DNA of 64,000 nt from Sycon ciliatum (Eukaryota > Porifera > Calcarea > Leucosolenida > Sycettidae), in the NCBI RefSeq assembly GCF_964019385.1, contig NC_088647.1, positions 916,085 through 980,084 on the forward strand, written 5' to 3'. Below the pieces are notes generated by a model. The model worked only from the letters and a program-made list of their open reading frames with translations. It was not told where the DNA came from and made no database searches. The position numbers were made by a program, and so were the translations under genes. Below, piece after piece: positions 30,130 to 42,652 of the stretch. Within the stretch, counting starts at the first letter, position 1. Every line of letters starts with the position of its first letter.

Positions 30130-33100
30130 CTATTCCGTATGCATAGCCTGGCGAAGAAGGCCTTCAAGTTCAACATTCTCTGAAAGTTCAATAGCGAATT
30201 TACCTTCATCGCTGAGCACGGTTGCACTAGCGCCGTGGGATAGGAGTGTACGTGTAATCTCAAGGTTGCCAATAGCCGAAGCAGCATGGAGTGGCGTCCA
30301 ACCGTCCGCATCCTTAGCATTGATGTCCGATCGGCCATCTTCCAGCAGTTGTAAGAGGATGGTGGTAGCTTCCTCGAGCACTGCTTGATGCACGGCGGTC
30401 ACCCCACTAATCTCGGCCAGGTTGAGGCCCAGCTCAGTCGAGTCGAAATCACCGAGAAGCTGCTCCACCTCCCGTGAGTTACTGTTCAGTATGGCGTGCC
30501 TCAGCAAGATGTTCGGAGAGAAACGTACCGATCGTGATGATGACTTTGGCCCTTCCGCTGTTGAGGGCGCTGCTGTGTCTCCTGGTACTGCTGCTGCTGT
30601 GTCTTCTGCTGTTGATGGTGCTGCTGGTTCTTCCACTACTGCTGCTGCTACTGCTACTTCGATGTTTGTCTCTGCTGTTTCTGGTGCCATCGTTGCTGCG
30701 GCCGCTACCATTTCCCCTGCACGGACACTCTGATCATTGCTTTCTTGTGCAGGGATGCTGGCGACCTGATGTGCTGCTGCATCACTTTCTGCATCACCTT
30801 CTACAAAGTCAACTAGCCCCATGGCAAGGGCCTTCTCCTCATCTGTTGGATTGGCAGTTGGCAAGTCTGCAGCATCGCCACCAGTACTAGCAGCAGTCTC
30901 ATCATTGTTGTCGTCATCGTCGTCATCATCATCATCAGATGCCTCGTCTTCACTAACCAGTAATGAGCTACTGCGCCTAACTGGTGAGCCGTGGGTTTCA
31001 TCATCTTCTTCAGTATCAGATTCCTCACCACTTTGGCTTCCACCCTCGCTATCGTCATCGGAAATGTCCGACTCCTCGTCGCAGTCCTCATCCAGGAGTG
31101 TTGCGCTTTCCTGCCATGCCCGACGTTGCTTGGCAGCCTTGCTCATGATGTCACGACTGGCATTCTGCAGCACCAGGCGAACGTTAGCATTGCTAGCCAG
31201 CATGAGCGGAGTGCGACCATCGTTGGTGGTTGCCAACGGGTTGCTATGGTACTCCAGCAGCAGGTTTGCGATGGGCACGGTGCCTTCCAGAGCGGCAGCG
31301 TGCAGCGGTGTCCAATCGTCTGTGTCGCGGCCGTTCACGTCAGCTCCCTGCGCGATGAGAAACTGTACGATGCCACGCTGCCGATTCAACACGGCTAGAT
31401 GCAGAGGCAACAGTCCTGACGGCAGCATGGTTGTCACAGCTATCCGCGATGACGAGAACAGTCTCTCCACTTCGTCTACATCCCCACGCTGCACTGCATC
31501 TTCTAAGACAACATGCGGCACAAACTTAACCTGTCGGCGACGACGAGAGGCCAGTGAGCCTCGCTTCAGAGATCCGGTTGCTGCGACAGGGCCGCCAGTA
31601 TTGAGAGATGAATGGCGAAGTATTGACCTGTGTGCCGTGTGGTGTTGTGTCCTTCCCTTCGGTAGGACCCAGCCGAAATCAGACTCACTCACCGTATCCC
31701 CTCTGGTCACCCCGTGACTGGGTGAGCTAGACCTAGCCTCTGCCGTCCTTGCCGTTGCCTGTGCAACCTTTACACGACATATCACGTCCGAATGGCTCTT
31801 GTTCACGATCTGGAAGCCCTTGAAGATGATCCGTCTGTGAGTGTCAGACCAGATATGAATGTCTTCTTCATCCTGCAATGCCACCGCAGTTTGGGACTCG
31901 GTCTGATGAAGGTTGCGTGATGTTGACGTACGGTGATCAGGTGGGCATACCGGGGCAAAGCGGAATTCCTGGGAAACGGGACTGCTGGCGTCCTCGCATG
32001 ATTGTGAGCTCAGGCGCTGCCACATGCGTACACCGTCAGCCAGGCTGAGTGCTGTGGACGACAATGTAAGCACTTCCGTTGGTGAAGGAGTCTCCACAAC
32101 AAGCCTTCTGTTTCTGCTGCTAGTAGTAGTTGCAGTACTGTTGGTCGCTGCAAGCTTGGCATCTGCACTTTCACTATCCTCACATGCCACTCCAGTTGTG
32201 CCACGTGCTGCGGCTGTTGATTCAGCAGTACAAGCAGTGCGGTGATGTAACAGAGTGAGATCATGATCTATGGGGTTGGCATTGTCTGAAGTACACTCTC
32301 CGCAGCTTACAGGCACAAGTCTTTCCCTCTGCAGTTCACAGGCTGCGACTTGTGACCGCCAAGTACCCAGACAGGGCATTGGGCAGGAACTGGGCTGCCT
32401 TGATGACTCAGCCGCTGCCTCTGCAGAGCTGTCATTTGCATAGGGTAACTGCTGGTCTTTAGGATCAGGAGTAGTAGTACGGCTACTGGCACTGCATTCA
32501 TCGTCTTCCCAAGTACAGCTCATCAAGGACAAGACACCGTCTTCATCCTCACTGAATGATCCCACAGATGATGTCCCAGTGCCGTAGTCTGAATCTTCCG
32601 CTTCCGAAAAATCACATGCCAAACCAGCGCGGTGTTGCGCATACCCTGCCAGCGACATTGCACTCAGTAACAAATCCTCCATGCCACAATCCTCCGTGCG
32701 ATCGATGGGCAGAAGGCCTTCAGCATCCGTCGCCGTTGGATTTGCACCCTCTTTCAGCAGCCATCCAGCAATCAAGCAGTTTCCAACCATTGCAGCTGTA
32801 TGCAATAGTGTACAGCCCTCTTCATCACGTGCATTAACGTCCCCACCAGCTTCGATCAGCGCAGACAACACTGGAACGGATTTGGTGAAGATGGCCTGAT
32901 GCAGCACAGTCAAGCCCTCCGAGTCCAGGGTCGAGAGGATTGATTTTCTGTAGGCCAGCCTGTCCGCGTGTTCCTCTTCCTGCAGAACACTGGGCGTTGA
33001 GATAGTACTGCTACTGGGTAAGTCGAGCATGGTTCGAAGGCTTTCCACGCTCTTAGCCAGTACTGCCTGACGCAGACTTTCGAAGCATCCCGCACCACCA

Positions 33101-33264
33101 CCAGAAGCAGGGGCAGCAGCATCCACCTTCGCCTCACCATCGTACTCACTCCCACGGCTAGACGCCGTAGAATCCAAGGACACATTACACTGCTCGTGGC
33201 CTTGGCATGACACAGCGCTTGCTACCAAGGCGTTGCGCTGCAGCTGTTGCGGCTCCATTGCCAA
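30130..33264 (-). CDS. ankyrin protein with two PP1-docking RVxF modules
   Basis: The 1044-residue frame is uninterrupted. It has three ankyrin blocks. Block 1 lies at about 60-190, including GLTVLHQAIF and GCTLLHTAAMVGN. Block 2 (about 577-700) opens with RQVKF at 577-581, then LHLAVLNRQRGIVQFLI and DWTPLHAAALEGTVPIANLL. Block 3 (about 911-1040) opens with RSVRF at 911-915, then AVHQAVLEEATTILLQLL and GWTPLHAASAIGN. An RVxF-type motif directly before ankyrin repeats is the hallmark of MYPT/PPP1R12, PPP1R16 and PPP1R27, which dock protein phosphatase 1. Linkers are Ser-rich and acidic; 720-790 is a long Asp/Glu stretch with an Asp run. A short folded-looking segment (IIFKGFQIVNKSHSDVICRV, about 479-498) is unassigned. 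The start is the first Met with a clear upstream break. PP1 regulation is inferred from motifs; the orthologue is not identified. Confidence 0.88.
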   Translation of the reverse strand: MAMEPQQLQRNALVASAVSCQGHEQCNVSLDSTASSRGSEYDGEAKVDAAAPASGGGAGCFESLRQAVLAKSVESLRTMLDLPSSSTISTPSVLQEEEHADRLAYRKSILSTLDSEGLTVLHQAIFTKSVPVLSALIEAGGDVNARDEEGCTLLHTAAMVGNCLIAGWLLKEGANPTATDAEGLLPIDRTEDCGMEDLLLSAMSLAGYAQHRAGLACDFSEAEDSDYGTGTSSVGSFSEDEDGVLSLMSCTWEDDECSASSRTTTPDPKDQQLPYANDSSAEAAAESSRQPSSCPMPCLGTWRSQVAACELQRERLVPVSCGECTSDNANPIDHDLTLLHHRTACTAESTAAARGTTGVACEDSESADAKLAATNSTATTTSSRNRRLVVETPSPTEVLTLSSTALSLADGVRMWQRLSSQSCEDASSPVSQEFRFAPVCPPDHRTSTSRNLHQTESQTAVALQDEEDIHIWSDTHRRIIFKGFQIVNKSHSDVICRVKVAQATARTAEARSSSPSHGVTRGDTVSESDFGWVLPKGRTQHHTAHRSILRHSSLNTGGPVAATGSLKRGSLASRRRRQVKFVPHVVLEDAVQRGDVDEVERLFSSSRIAVTTMLPSGLLPLHLAVLNRQRGIVQFLIAQGADVNGRDTDDWTPLHAAALEGTVPIANLLLEYHSNPLATTNDGRTPLMLASNANVRLVLQNASRDIMSKAAKQRRAWQESATLLDEDCDEESDISDDDSEGGSQSGEESDTEEDDETHGSPVRRSSSLLVSEDEASDDDDDDDDDNNDETAASTGGDAADLPTANPTDEEKALAMGLVDFVEGDAESDAAAHQVASIPAQESNDQSVRAGEMVAAAATMAPETAETNIEVAVAAAVVEEPAAPSTAEDTAAAVPGDTAAPSTAEGPKSSSRSVRFSPNILLRHAILNSNSREVEQLLGDFDSTELGLNLAEISGVTAVHQAVLEEATTILLQLLEDGRSDINAKDADGWTPLHAASAIGNLEITRTLLSHGASATVLSDEGKFAIELSENVELEGLLRQAMHTE

Positions 33265-34336
33265 AACTTCTCACTGCTGCACACAAACACCCACCAGTCC
33301 AACACTCGTTCCGACACACACAACGACCACGAAAGTCGTGCAGTGCAGTGCAACGCTGCAAAAGAAATGAAACTGCTCCTGAGCGTGGCAAGTGTTTTGA
33401 CGAATTATCACCAGCAACAGTTGTACGGTGTACGATGCTGGTAGCGCAGCCTGTCCAAACTCAACGGAAATCGACGGTTAGCGGTAGAGCCTTGGTACGG
33501 CACTTGTTGAAACTGCGCTGCTATCGAGGTGGGGACCGGCAACGATCACTAGCGAGCAGTCCAGCTGACGCCAGCGCAAAACTAACGTATTAGCAGCGGG
33601 ACTGATTAGCTGAGCAGCGCGAACTAGCGGCCAAGCTGCAGGCTAAAAACATCTAGCCAAGAGCAGAGTGACTAGTGGTACTGATAGTACGTGGACCTAC
33701 CGCACTTGCGAATTGCCTCACCTTTCTACAGCTACTCGTACAAATGAAAAGGCGCTTGCGAAATCTGCGGCCGCGCAGAGCGTTGCATCAGAGAGAGAGA
33801 GAGAGCTAGAGAGGGCAACGCGTTGGTTTTGACTTCCTGGCAGAGTGCGGTAACGGGGTACGCTTGACAGGGTTCTATCCTGGGACTAGAAATGGGCAGC
33901 ACACTTCACGTTCACAATCATAGCTAGCCTTGGAGCGTTGGAAGCGTTGTACCTCGCTCTAGCTCTGCAAACAGCACTGAACTGACTGAGTATATTATGG
34001 CAGGGCTAAAGCGCTGACTTTCAATCTGTAAGTGCGAAATGCGAGCAAGAGGAGGGAGGGCCTCCGCCAACAGATACAGCCACACTGCCACACACCACAG
34101 ACAGCGAACACTATAGTGTATAGTATACAGTGCTTGTGTCACATTTACTGACTCGCTGGAAACGCTCCTCTTTGGGACTCTCCACACGCGGCGGCCTCAC
34201 CAAGCCGAGGCTAACAGGGTCCCTGTTCAAGCAATAGTTGCTGGGGCTCGTATCCAAATTTGCAGGTCTGCTTGCCTGGGGAAATCAAATTAGTGGTTTT
34301 TGTTTTCGAGCGATACTTGGCAGCGCTGAGAGGCTC
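33265..34336. other. upstream region of the ankyrin gene
   Basis: This is presumed promoter and 5' UTR on the minus strand, inferred from position only. It holds a short GA repeat at about 33790-33813. No other gene is seen. Confidence 0.35.
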
Positions 34337-34605
34337 TTTTTTTTTTTTTTTTTTTTTTATTTACTTGAAAAAGCACATAACCACCAGGAAGGCTGACAAA
34401 GAAAAAAGAGTAAGAAAAGACAGATAAAAAGAGCGCTGAGAGAGAGAGAGTTGGGGTACGGTTAGGGGAGGACTAGACATTGAATGGTGGTCGCCACAGT
34501 CACAGATAGTAGCAGTGCTGGTGAGGCTACAGGCACTCCACTGACCATTAGGTCTCAGTATCGCCATGCCGGTAACGCACCAAGAGACAAAAACGGAAGA
34601 AAATC
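34337..34605 (-). mobile_element. LINE 3' UTR fragment with poly-A tail
   Basis: On the minus strand it ends in a poly-A tail (T-run at 34337-34358). About 200 bp upstream it carries the ACTGAGACCTAATGGTCAG core and the GTCTCTTGGTGCG segment seen in the 3' UTRs of the LINEs at 1395-1625, 12957-13232 and 17225-17410. No coding part is present, so it is either a severely truncated LINE or a SINE sharing the LINE's 3' end. Confidence 0.6.
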
Positions 34606-37600
34606 TGAAGCGCAATACATGAATGGTAATTACAATATAGGTAATAGGGAGAGTGGTGACCAAGAGAGGACAGTATAGACCGTTAGTACTTGAAACAGAG
34701 GAGTATGAGAGGGAAAACGGAGGGCACTCGGCCGTAGGTGTCGGGTTTGTTCAGGGCAGAGTACAGTGCATCGACTACAAAGTACAAACACTATCTCAGA
34801 GTCTGCCCAAAGTAAAGACAATACGGTCTGTCTTTATAACCCCACCACCGCATTACCGATCGTAAATAGCGGGTCCTCATAATGGAGATTGCACTGAAGA
34901 TTCGTATCGCTAAGCACACGCATGGCGCGTGGTCCGTGTATTTGCAGGCGTATGTTGTGTATATGTGCGGAATAGATCTACATGTACATGACATTGTTTA
35001 CAGTACGGACTGTCACTTTCCGTATCACATGTATCGCAAAGCCATACCCAGGTCTTGGAGTGTCCAGGCACCTAGGCCAGGCGTGTTGGCTTTGTGAAAC
35101 TGGAAACACATGGTTAAATTGCCACCCTGATCACTTCTCGGTCGAACCCTGTGGCCTAGGATTTTTCTACTCAAACTGTCCTTGCACAAATCATAGCTGA
35201 GTAGCGGAATCATCGACTGAGCAACATTCTGGTCACATCCGACCTGCATTATGCACACCCCGGGTCACCCAGGACAGTACAGTGCCGTTTTAAATTCTCA
35301 TTCATTTTCACCTATCACTCCGCTCTGGGCTAATGCTATCCGTAATAGGACCTTTGTCCGTTCCATGGGGTAATATTCATTCAATTTTACTTCAAACTGC
35401 GATTTGGCACTTGTTAGGGTGGTGTATCGACATGTCCAGGTCTTGGGCATATTGCATGATAGGAAAATGTCCAGCGCCAAACGTTCTATTCTATTTTAAA
35501 AAATTGGTTCTATTTGGAAGCTCCTCGTTCACTGTCATGCAGTCCACGTCTGTGTGAAATTACCAGCCCACATTCGCCCAAAGTCTTTAACTACGCTCTG
35601 GCGCAAAACTATACTCGTAATACAGGCGCGAGGTCGTTCAAGAACAATAAAGACAACCCACGCCATGGATAGTCCAGGGAATGATCCACATAAATGGTCT
35701 GGGTCATTCGTACGGGCCAGGACTTGTACACAATTAGTCAGCACACTTGCAGTGAATTCATCTGCACTACACTGACTGAGAGTGAGAGCCCAGTCTAGGA
35801 TCATCAAGAATAGGCAGAGCTTTGGTGCGACCCTAGGCCCTGTGTCAAGCAAGTCGAGCACAACGCGTCATCACCATGCACCAGCACTTATTACCTAAGC
35901 AATGGCATTACCTCAGGCAATAGTGTTTGCGCTATCGCGCCTCATGGTGTATTACGTAATTGCCTTATAAGCAACCCATTATGGGATCTCTTTGGCCAGA
36001 TCGTATTGCTGCTGTAAGCAATACCTTGCAGGCAAAGCTGAACGATCACTATCGATATGGAGTGTTGCAGTGAGGTGTGGCAAGACCTGTGTATAGCCCA
36101 TTACTATGGCATTAGCTCAACAAATAATTGGAGTACTACTACTAGTGGTCGGAGCCTAGCTTGAGCGTAGCAAATTTGAAGAACATGAAGTGATGAAGTT
36201 CGCTAATTTTTGATTATCTCAAGAGTACTCAGTAAATAAGCAGGGAGCTGACATGTACATGTATGTAGTCTTAGTAATGTACATGTAATGTGATGTCTAC
36301 TCTATTGTGTGTGTGTTTGGTGTGCATATGATTGTCATGCTTGCGTCCACCCACACCACATGCACATGCATAGACGTACACATACTTCAAGTAGCGCCAC
36401 ACCTAATATTAATAATACTTACTACGTCTGAACATGCATCTCTTTTCACCTCATTTCACAGTCATTCTGGCTATCCACTACGACAAGTCATGATTAACAA
36501 TTCACAATAATGTTTATGCTGTATGGGTAACGTCACGTCATGTTCACACTGCGGAGTGCGGACTGCCGACTAGACTAGTACGTACTGAACTGAAGTAGCG
36601 TACTCACAATGTTTGTTTGTTTGTTAGTATCGTGAACAACACAACATTCCTGTGCGTGTGACTGTGCGTGTGACTGTGTGTTTATCCCAAGTAAGGTTCT
36701 AGAAAGGTTTTGTTGAGACCTTCCACGCGTGGCGGTGACTTGTACTGGGTACTTCGTATACATGTATTGTCTTTACTAGCTTGATAGCGTCGAAATTGGT
36801 CTTTATCGCGCTCATGAATGTCTTATTATCTAAGCATGTCATTGTGTAAGGGGTGACCTCTACCGCCTGACATACTGCTGCTTGCATCACATTTTAAACT
36901 ACATGTACGTACTTGACATTTACATTTACATGTAAATGTCATTGTACATTAGTATACCTGAAGTAATTATTATAATGTACATGAACAGCAATGCTGTGAT
37001 GGCGTACAGGTTTCACAGGTACTGTTCTATCCATCTACAGTGTATTGTACAGTAGCAATTTGCAGTGTCAGCGTGGCCGGTAGAACCATGCGGAGGTCAT
37101 TACAGCGACGGCTGACAAACCAACTACAATCGCTCGATGACGGCTTATTATCCTTTCCTAGAGTGTGAGGGGCTGGACATATTGCACACTAAGAGCATGA
37201 TGACCGGGAGTTATCAATTACGTTCTGTTTTTCCAACGCGCGATCGTAGCTAACTCGCTAATAATGTAGTTTGAAAGCTGTCATTTTCCAGCATCGTGCA
37301 AGTGTACATGTACATGTAGCAAGCGCAAGGTTAAGTAGAAAATTACTCAACAGATAGTGATCATTACCGTCGAAATTATCCAGGAAATGACCTCTGGAGC
37401 CCGCCTCGCATGTTCGCACTTATGTTCGAGAAACATTCCACGAAGAAGGTTGTTACATGTACATGTACATGTACATCACTGAACATAAGGATGTACACGT
37501 ATTCGTGTTCACTTTGTTGAAAAGGAAACCAAGGCACTAAAGATGGTGCGTCACGCTGGGCACACGCGTTCAATACCTTCTTGGGGTTTTCTCCCTCTTC

Positions 37601-39244
37601 GCCTAGTGCTCTTGTTCAGGTGTGATTTCATGGTAACAGCAAGTACCGTCTAGACTTGACCCAATCTCTATCTTACCTATGTCTGCCTATATGTTGTGCC
37701 CGTGTAACAGTGCATGTCTTCGGGCTGTTTGGGTTCTATACTATACTATAGCGTTCAGAACGGGAATGCTTCAAAAAAATAATTGAAAGGAAAAGTGGAC
37801 GCAGTGGCTACTGTAAATGTATCAACACTGGAGGTAGTGGAGGTGTTTTTCAAACGAACTCCTTGAGATATAGCGGCAGATGTGTTTCATTGTGTGCGAG
37901 TGTGGTGTGTTTCTTGTTGATTTCCACAGGGTGATAGTGTATGCTAGTATAGATGTGTCTGCCATGCTGTGTCGACGTTTTCCGCCCACTGTTCACGATA
38001 CAGCTGCAGCCAGATACAGGTAAAGCCTCTTTCGGACATGTAAATGTACTGTGTGTATGAATGGCGTAAGAAGCCTCCGACAACTGGAGCAACAGACACA
38101 AAGCCTTCAAAGGACCCATTGCTGCATGTACATGCACGGTGTAAATACTAAAATCTAAATGGGTTTGCAACGTACGTTACTCCAACCTTTCTTTGCCTCT
38201 AACAGTTTTCTGCGCCATGTAATCGATTGTGCAAGTACTGTAGCTGTGTCGGCTTCAACTGAATCACGTGACTAAGAGAAGGAGATCTGGGGAAAGAAAT
38301 AATAATTATTTGAACTTACGCCAATTGCGGACACTTTTGATGTAAAGCTGAATGGCACACGCGCCCAGACGCATAATCATGGCCATGAATGGCAAACTGA
38401 CTATGCAGTGTCAGCGATTTCTCAGACGGCTTCAGAACTGGGAATGACAGTTGCAATGGCTCATGAAAAGCTGGATTACTGTAAGTGTTACATGAATGTC
38501 TCTACAAGGGCTGGACAATTGCTACTACTTGGCCACATTGAATTAGTACAGAACATTGACATTGTATCGACTGGCGTAGGCTTTTATTGACTGTGGATTC
38601 ACTTTACTGCACTGCATCGCGTTTGTGAAGATTTTCACTTCTGGGATCTTTGAACCGGATGTTGATCCTACAGTAGCTAGACTGGGGTGATTTTGCCCGC
38701 AATGAGCCACGCTGTCGCTTGCACGTCAGATCGTTTCACAGGACATAACGTCATAATAAGCTACTGAGGAAGACGTGGTTGTGCGCAATGTTGATACAGT
38801 GAGCATCACAAAGACGCAAGTGATCCCCTCGACCAGGGCTCGCCGACCATCTCTGTCCAACAGCGGAATTCACGTGGTCTAGTAAGAAGTACAGGTAGAT
38901 GGGTAGACAGGTAGAGCGGTACAAAACTACAATGTATAGAAGTAGAGTGCTTTCCAATAATTATAGTGCAAGTAAAAAAAGTGCAGTAATTATATTATCT
39001 GTTCCAAAAACATTCCAGACACAATGAATTCCTGCTTCCCTTTCTTATGATCCGGATCTTTGCTCTATGATCTAGCAGTCAAACTGGCATACCCCCGATA
39101 TGATCCGTCACAGGCTCATGTACATGTACATATACTATGAGTAATAATATTATGATGTACAGTCATGTACATGTAGCTGTAGCGGTGCTAGAAAGTAACC
39201 ATGGTAACCAGCTGAGCAAACAAATCTCACTATAATTACATGTA
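34606..39244. other. 4.6-kb non-coding stretch
   Basis: No supported gene is seen on either strand. The longest frames (about 108 codons) lack family features. ACATGT tracts recur near 34980, 36255-36290, 36900-36940, 37303, 37455 and 39118. A TTTG repeat sits near 36611. Confidence 0.45.
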
Positions 39245-39251
39245 CTAGTAT

Positions 39252-39555
39252 CAAGAGTAGATAAACAAGAGTGTGCAACTCGCGGATGGGTTGGCCCACG
39301 GCGGAATTTTTTGTTGACGTAATCTTTTCGACGACGCACGCGCTGCGAGCCTTTCGGAGAGGTTTCCCTCGTGCACTTGGCGGGGCTTGCACTACAAGGT
39401 CGGTGCCCAGCACGTGCTCTCACACTGCTCTGCGGCAAAGTCCGCGTTTCCCTGAAAAAAAGGTGACGTCAACAAAAAATTCCGCCGTGGGCGGGGGTAT
39501 CTGCAGATTGTGCAGAAGAGATAGGGAGTTGCACACTCTTGTTTATCTACTCTTG
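39252..39555. mobile_element. inverted-repeat DNA element, 304 bp, 7-bp target duplication
   Basis: The outer 30 bp (starting CAAGAGTAGATAAACAAGAG) are exact inverted copies. A second paired block inside has the word CCCACGGCGGAATTTTTTGT near 39296-39315 and its complement near 39472-39492. The 7-bp CTAGTAT flanks it at 39245-39251 and 39556-39562. P-type and Dada transposases give 7-8 or 6-7 bp duplications; assignment between them is open. No transposase is encoded. Confidence 0.82.
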
Positions 39556-39562
39556 CTAGTAT

Positions 39563-42087
39563 GTACAAGGCTATCAAGCCCATTCGTCGTATGTTTATGG
39601 ACATACTGGTAGTCGCGCTGGTCGTTTCAAAGTGTGATTACTACCCCTCTACTGCACTAGTACTAACCCTAAGTTTATTATCAACGCAGTCGTGCTGTGA
39701 GTAGTGACTTGCCGTATATGGTATAACATGGGCAACAGTCTCAAACATGATTTAATTGTGTAATGTAATTCTACACTGTAGCTGTGCCCGTTGGAGGTTC
39801 GTGCCAGACAAGACAACATCAAGAGAGCACGTCAACAAAAGCTCCATTTCGGAGCCCGGAGGTGATGGTTACATTGATGTCTACTAGTACTTGGGAGAAA
39901 AGATCACACGCCTGCACTACAGTCGGCGCACAGTCGACTCGACACAAAGCTCAAAATTAATGATGGGCAGGTACAAGGACTTACAAGTCGCACTGAAAGG
40001 TTCTCAGGATCTTTGCTATGGATTGTGGGCGCTGGTCGGCCGGAGGGATTTACATGTGCTAGGCTCATACTCAAGTGACTAAGTCTGTGGGGATGGTACT
40101 TGGAGGTAGATAGAGTCGTGTCACATCCAACCTCCAAGTCACATGACGATGGCCACATGGAAACAGTACCTGTGCATTATGCATTATGCATGTACATACG
40201 TAATATGAGCCCATGATTTTAGATGGCCAGGACCTGGAAGAGTTTCAGACTCCTTCCATTACTATATTGCATAATGTCGGCCTTGCATACATCTACCCAG
40301 AATGATCTATTTCAAGAGCCAGTTGGGCTGGGCTGGTACGCGCAGATCACTTGTAAATTGTTTCTGCTGGGTATTCAGCTCCACAGGATGGTGAACATTC
40401 TTCTCTTCCGCACTGCGATTCGCCTGTCTGTACTGCATGCGAATATCATGCCTTGCAGGGGATTGGCCACCATTGTGGGTTGCCAATGCACGCCATGGAA
40501 TGTTCATCTTCTAATCGATCTAATACAGATCGATTAGCCAGCACTTGTAACACAGATATTATCTATACAAGCCACCCTAGTCTAGCTAGTATTACTCTTC
40601 AGTTACACTCTGTAGGTCTGGTCTGGTATGCATGAACAACAACAATGAAAATGTTGTATCGATGATCTTGTAGGAAATGTTGAGAACAAATCGGACACTG
40701 GCGTCTATTGAAATTTCTTGGTGGTTTGATGTGAGGCGGTCGGCAATTCGTCCTGAACGCCAATACCAAGAATGCCACGCGGGGTGTGCTATGCTCATAA
40801 TGGTTGGTGGTATTGAGTGTACACCTGCATATAGGTGTTCAATTATCTTCTTTCCACCCAGTCCAGGGCATGCAGCACACGTACACATTGGCGTGGGAAA
40901 TTGGTGGTTTTTTTCTTTCGAAGCTTGAGCCTCTCGTACGGGCAAAATAACACATTTGTGAAGCATCAACACAATTGCACGTCTGTTAGCAGTTAGAGTG
41001 CTGAGCCTGTAAGCCACTAATACGTTTGGTGAATGTCACGTATACGTAACGTTAGATGCGACTGAAAACCGAGGCACATGCTCACATTCATATACATGTA
41101 CATGTAAGTACATCATTTGAATATTATTATCCACAAGGCAGTACCCTCATCGGCTCTATTAAACGTATGCATACTCACAGAAATATCTACGCTCGTGTAT
41201 CGATATGAGATCCAGCAATCGGTCTTGAAGCCAAACACTTACTCTTAACATACATGTACATGTCTATAGATTGTTATGACAAGAGGTCGACTAGCAATAC
41301 CATACTCTGCCGGTGGTCCATTTGCGGGATTCGATGCCCGATAATCGCCTCATTAACTCGATTACTGAGTACATCCGTTGCTGCGCGTCATGCTCTTAGC
41401 TTCTTTCCATTTTCTGTCTACGGTCTCCTTTTATCCGTGGGGAAACGATGACATCATTTTTATGTCGGTGTCTTTGTGACATGAATTGCTCTTTGAACTA
41501 CTCCACATCGAATGCACAGTGCGTTTAACCGTCACCTCACGATTATACACGACTGTACTGTACACGTCGGTGAGAGAAGAGCATGCCAATAAACACACTC
41601 AGATGATGTCTGAGGATTGAACCACATGTACATCATGTACACTGTACATGTATGTGCGTAATACTCGGAGTGTTAGGTCAATTTAAACACGCCACTTTCC
41701 CCTATTTCCCCTATATTAAAAAAAAAACGTTCTCCTATTTCACCTTGCTCTGTTGTAAGCACATATCCATTATACATGTGCCATGTTCACATACAATCTC
41801 GCTTCGAGGACGAATTTACTATTACCATGCTCCTCCTTTTAGGCAAATGCAATTTGTATACTAGTATACACATGAAGTTGGTGTTTACCTCGGACCTTGG
41901 CTTGAGCTGAGGAAAGGGCATCCGCGATATAATAACTATCTCTTCCAATCCTTGACAAGCTAAGTCGAAGTTGCCGAGTTGAAGGCTGGATGGACTTCTT
42001 GGATGCTCTGGATGGCAGTATTGAGTCAGCCAAGTGTCAAACTAGGTCGGCGGGAAAAGCGCGATCTCCGGTGTAGGGAACAACCTA
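39563..42087. other. 2.5-kb non-coding stretch
   Basis: No gene is seen. ACATGT tracts lie near 41095-41105, 41252 and 41630-41650. Short frames lack family features. Confidence 0.45.
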
Positions 42088-42290
42088 CAGTAAACTTCGC
42101 GTATAACGACACTCGGCGAGGCATCAGAAAAGTGTCCTTATTCGCGAAGTGTCCATATACATGTACATGTACCCGAAGTCTTATTATAATTATGGGTACA
42201 GGTAGAATAGACTTTGCTTTGGGCATGGAAATTCTGTCGTTATTCGCGAATTGTCGTTATATCCGCAGTCGTTATTAGCGAAGTTGACTG
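42088..42290. mobile_element. pogo/Tigger-like MITE, copy 2
   Basis: Ends are CAGTAAACTTCGCGTATAAC and the complement of CAGTCAACTTCGCTAATAAC, with TA on both sides (42086-42087, 42291-42292). It is in the opposite orientation to copy 1. An ACATGTAC tract has grown inside it (about 42156-42172). Confidence 0.9.
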
Positions 42291-42615
42291 TACTTCCTTA
42301 AAATATTATCACCGGGGTCGCTACCACTATTCTTTGATAAGCTGCATGTACATGTACATATAGTAGATTCGAACGCACGATTTCTACGAGCTGCATTACA
42401 TACATACATGTACATCTACATGTAATGTGGCCTGTCAAGCTAATAGTAATAATAATGATACCGCCACGTGTCATCATCATCTTCATACATGTAAACCGTT
42501 CATCTTTTCTCCACCATATGACACTGTATGCACATCCAATTGCTATTTTGGGTTTGCGTTCTAATCCTTCGCAATGGTCGAGTGATTTGTATTATGTTTG
42601 CCCATAAAGGAGGCC

Positions 42616-42652
42616 TCATCATCATCAACATCATCATCATCATCATCATCAT
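42616..42652. repeat. (CAT)n microsatellite
   Basis: About twelve CAT units with one AAC variant. Confidence 0.85.

Noticed and set aside
30422-31717. Several plus-strand frames of 100-300 codons
   Set aside because: Antisense shadows of the ankyrin gene.
35880-36110. Recurring GCAATA/TTACCT words hinting at a small element
   Set aside because: No clear terminal repeats or target duplication could be defined.
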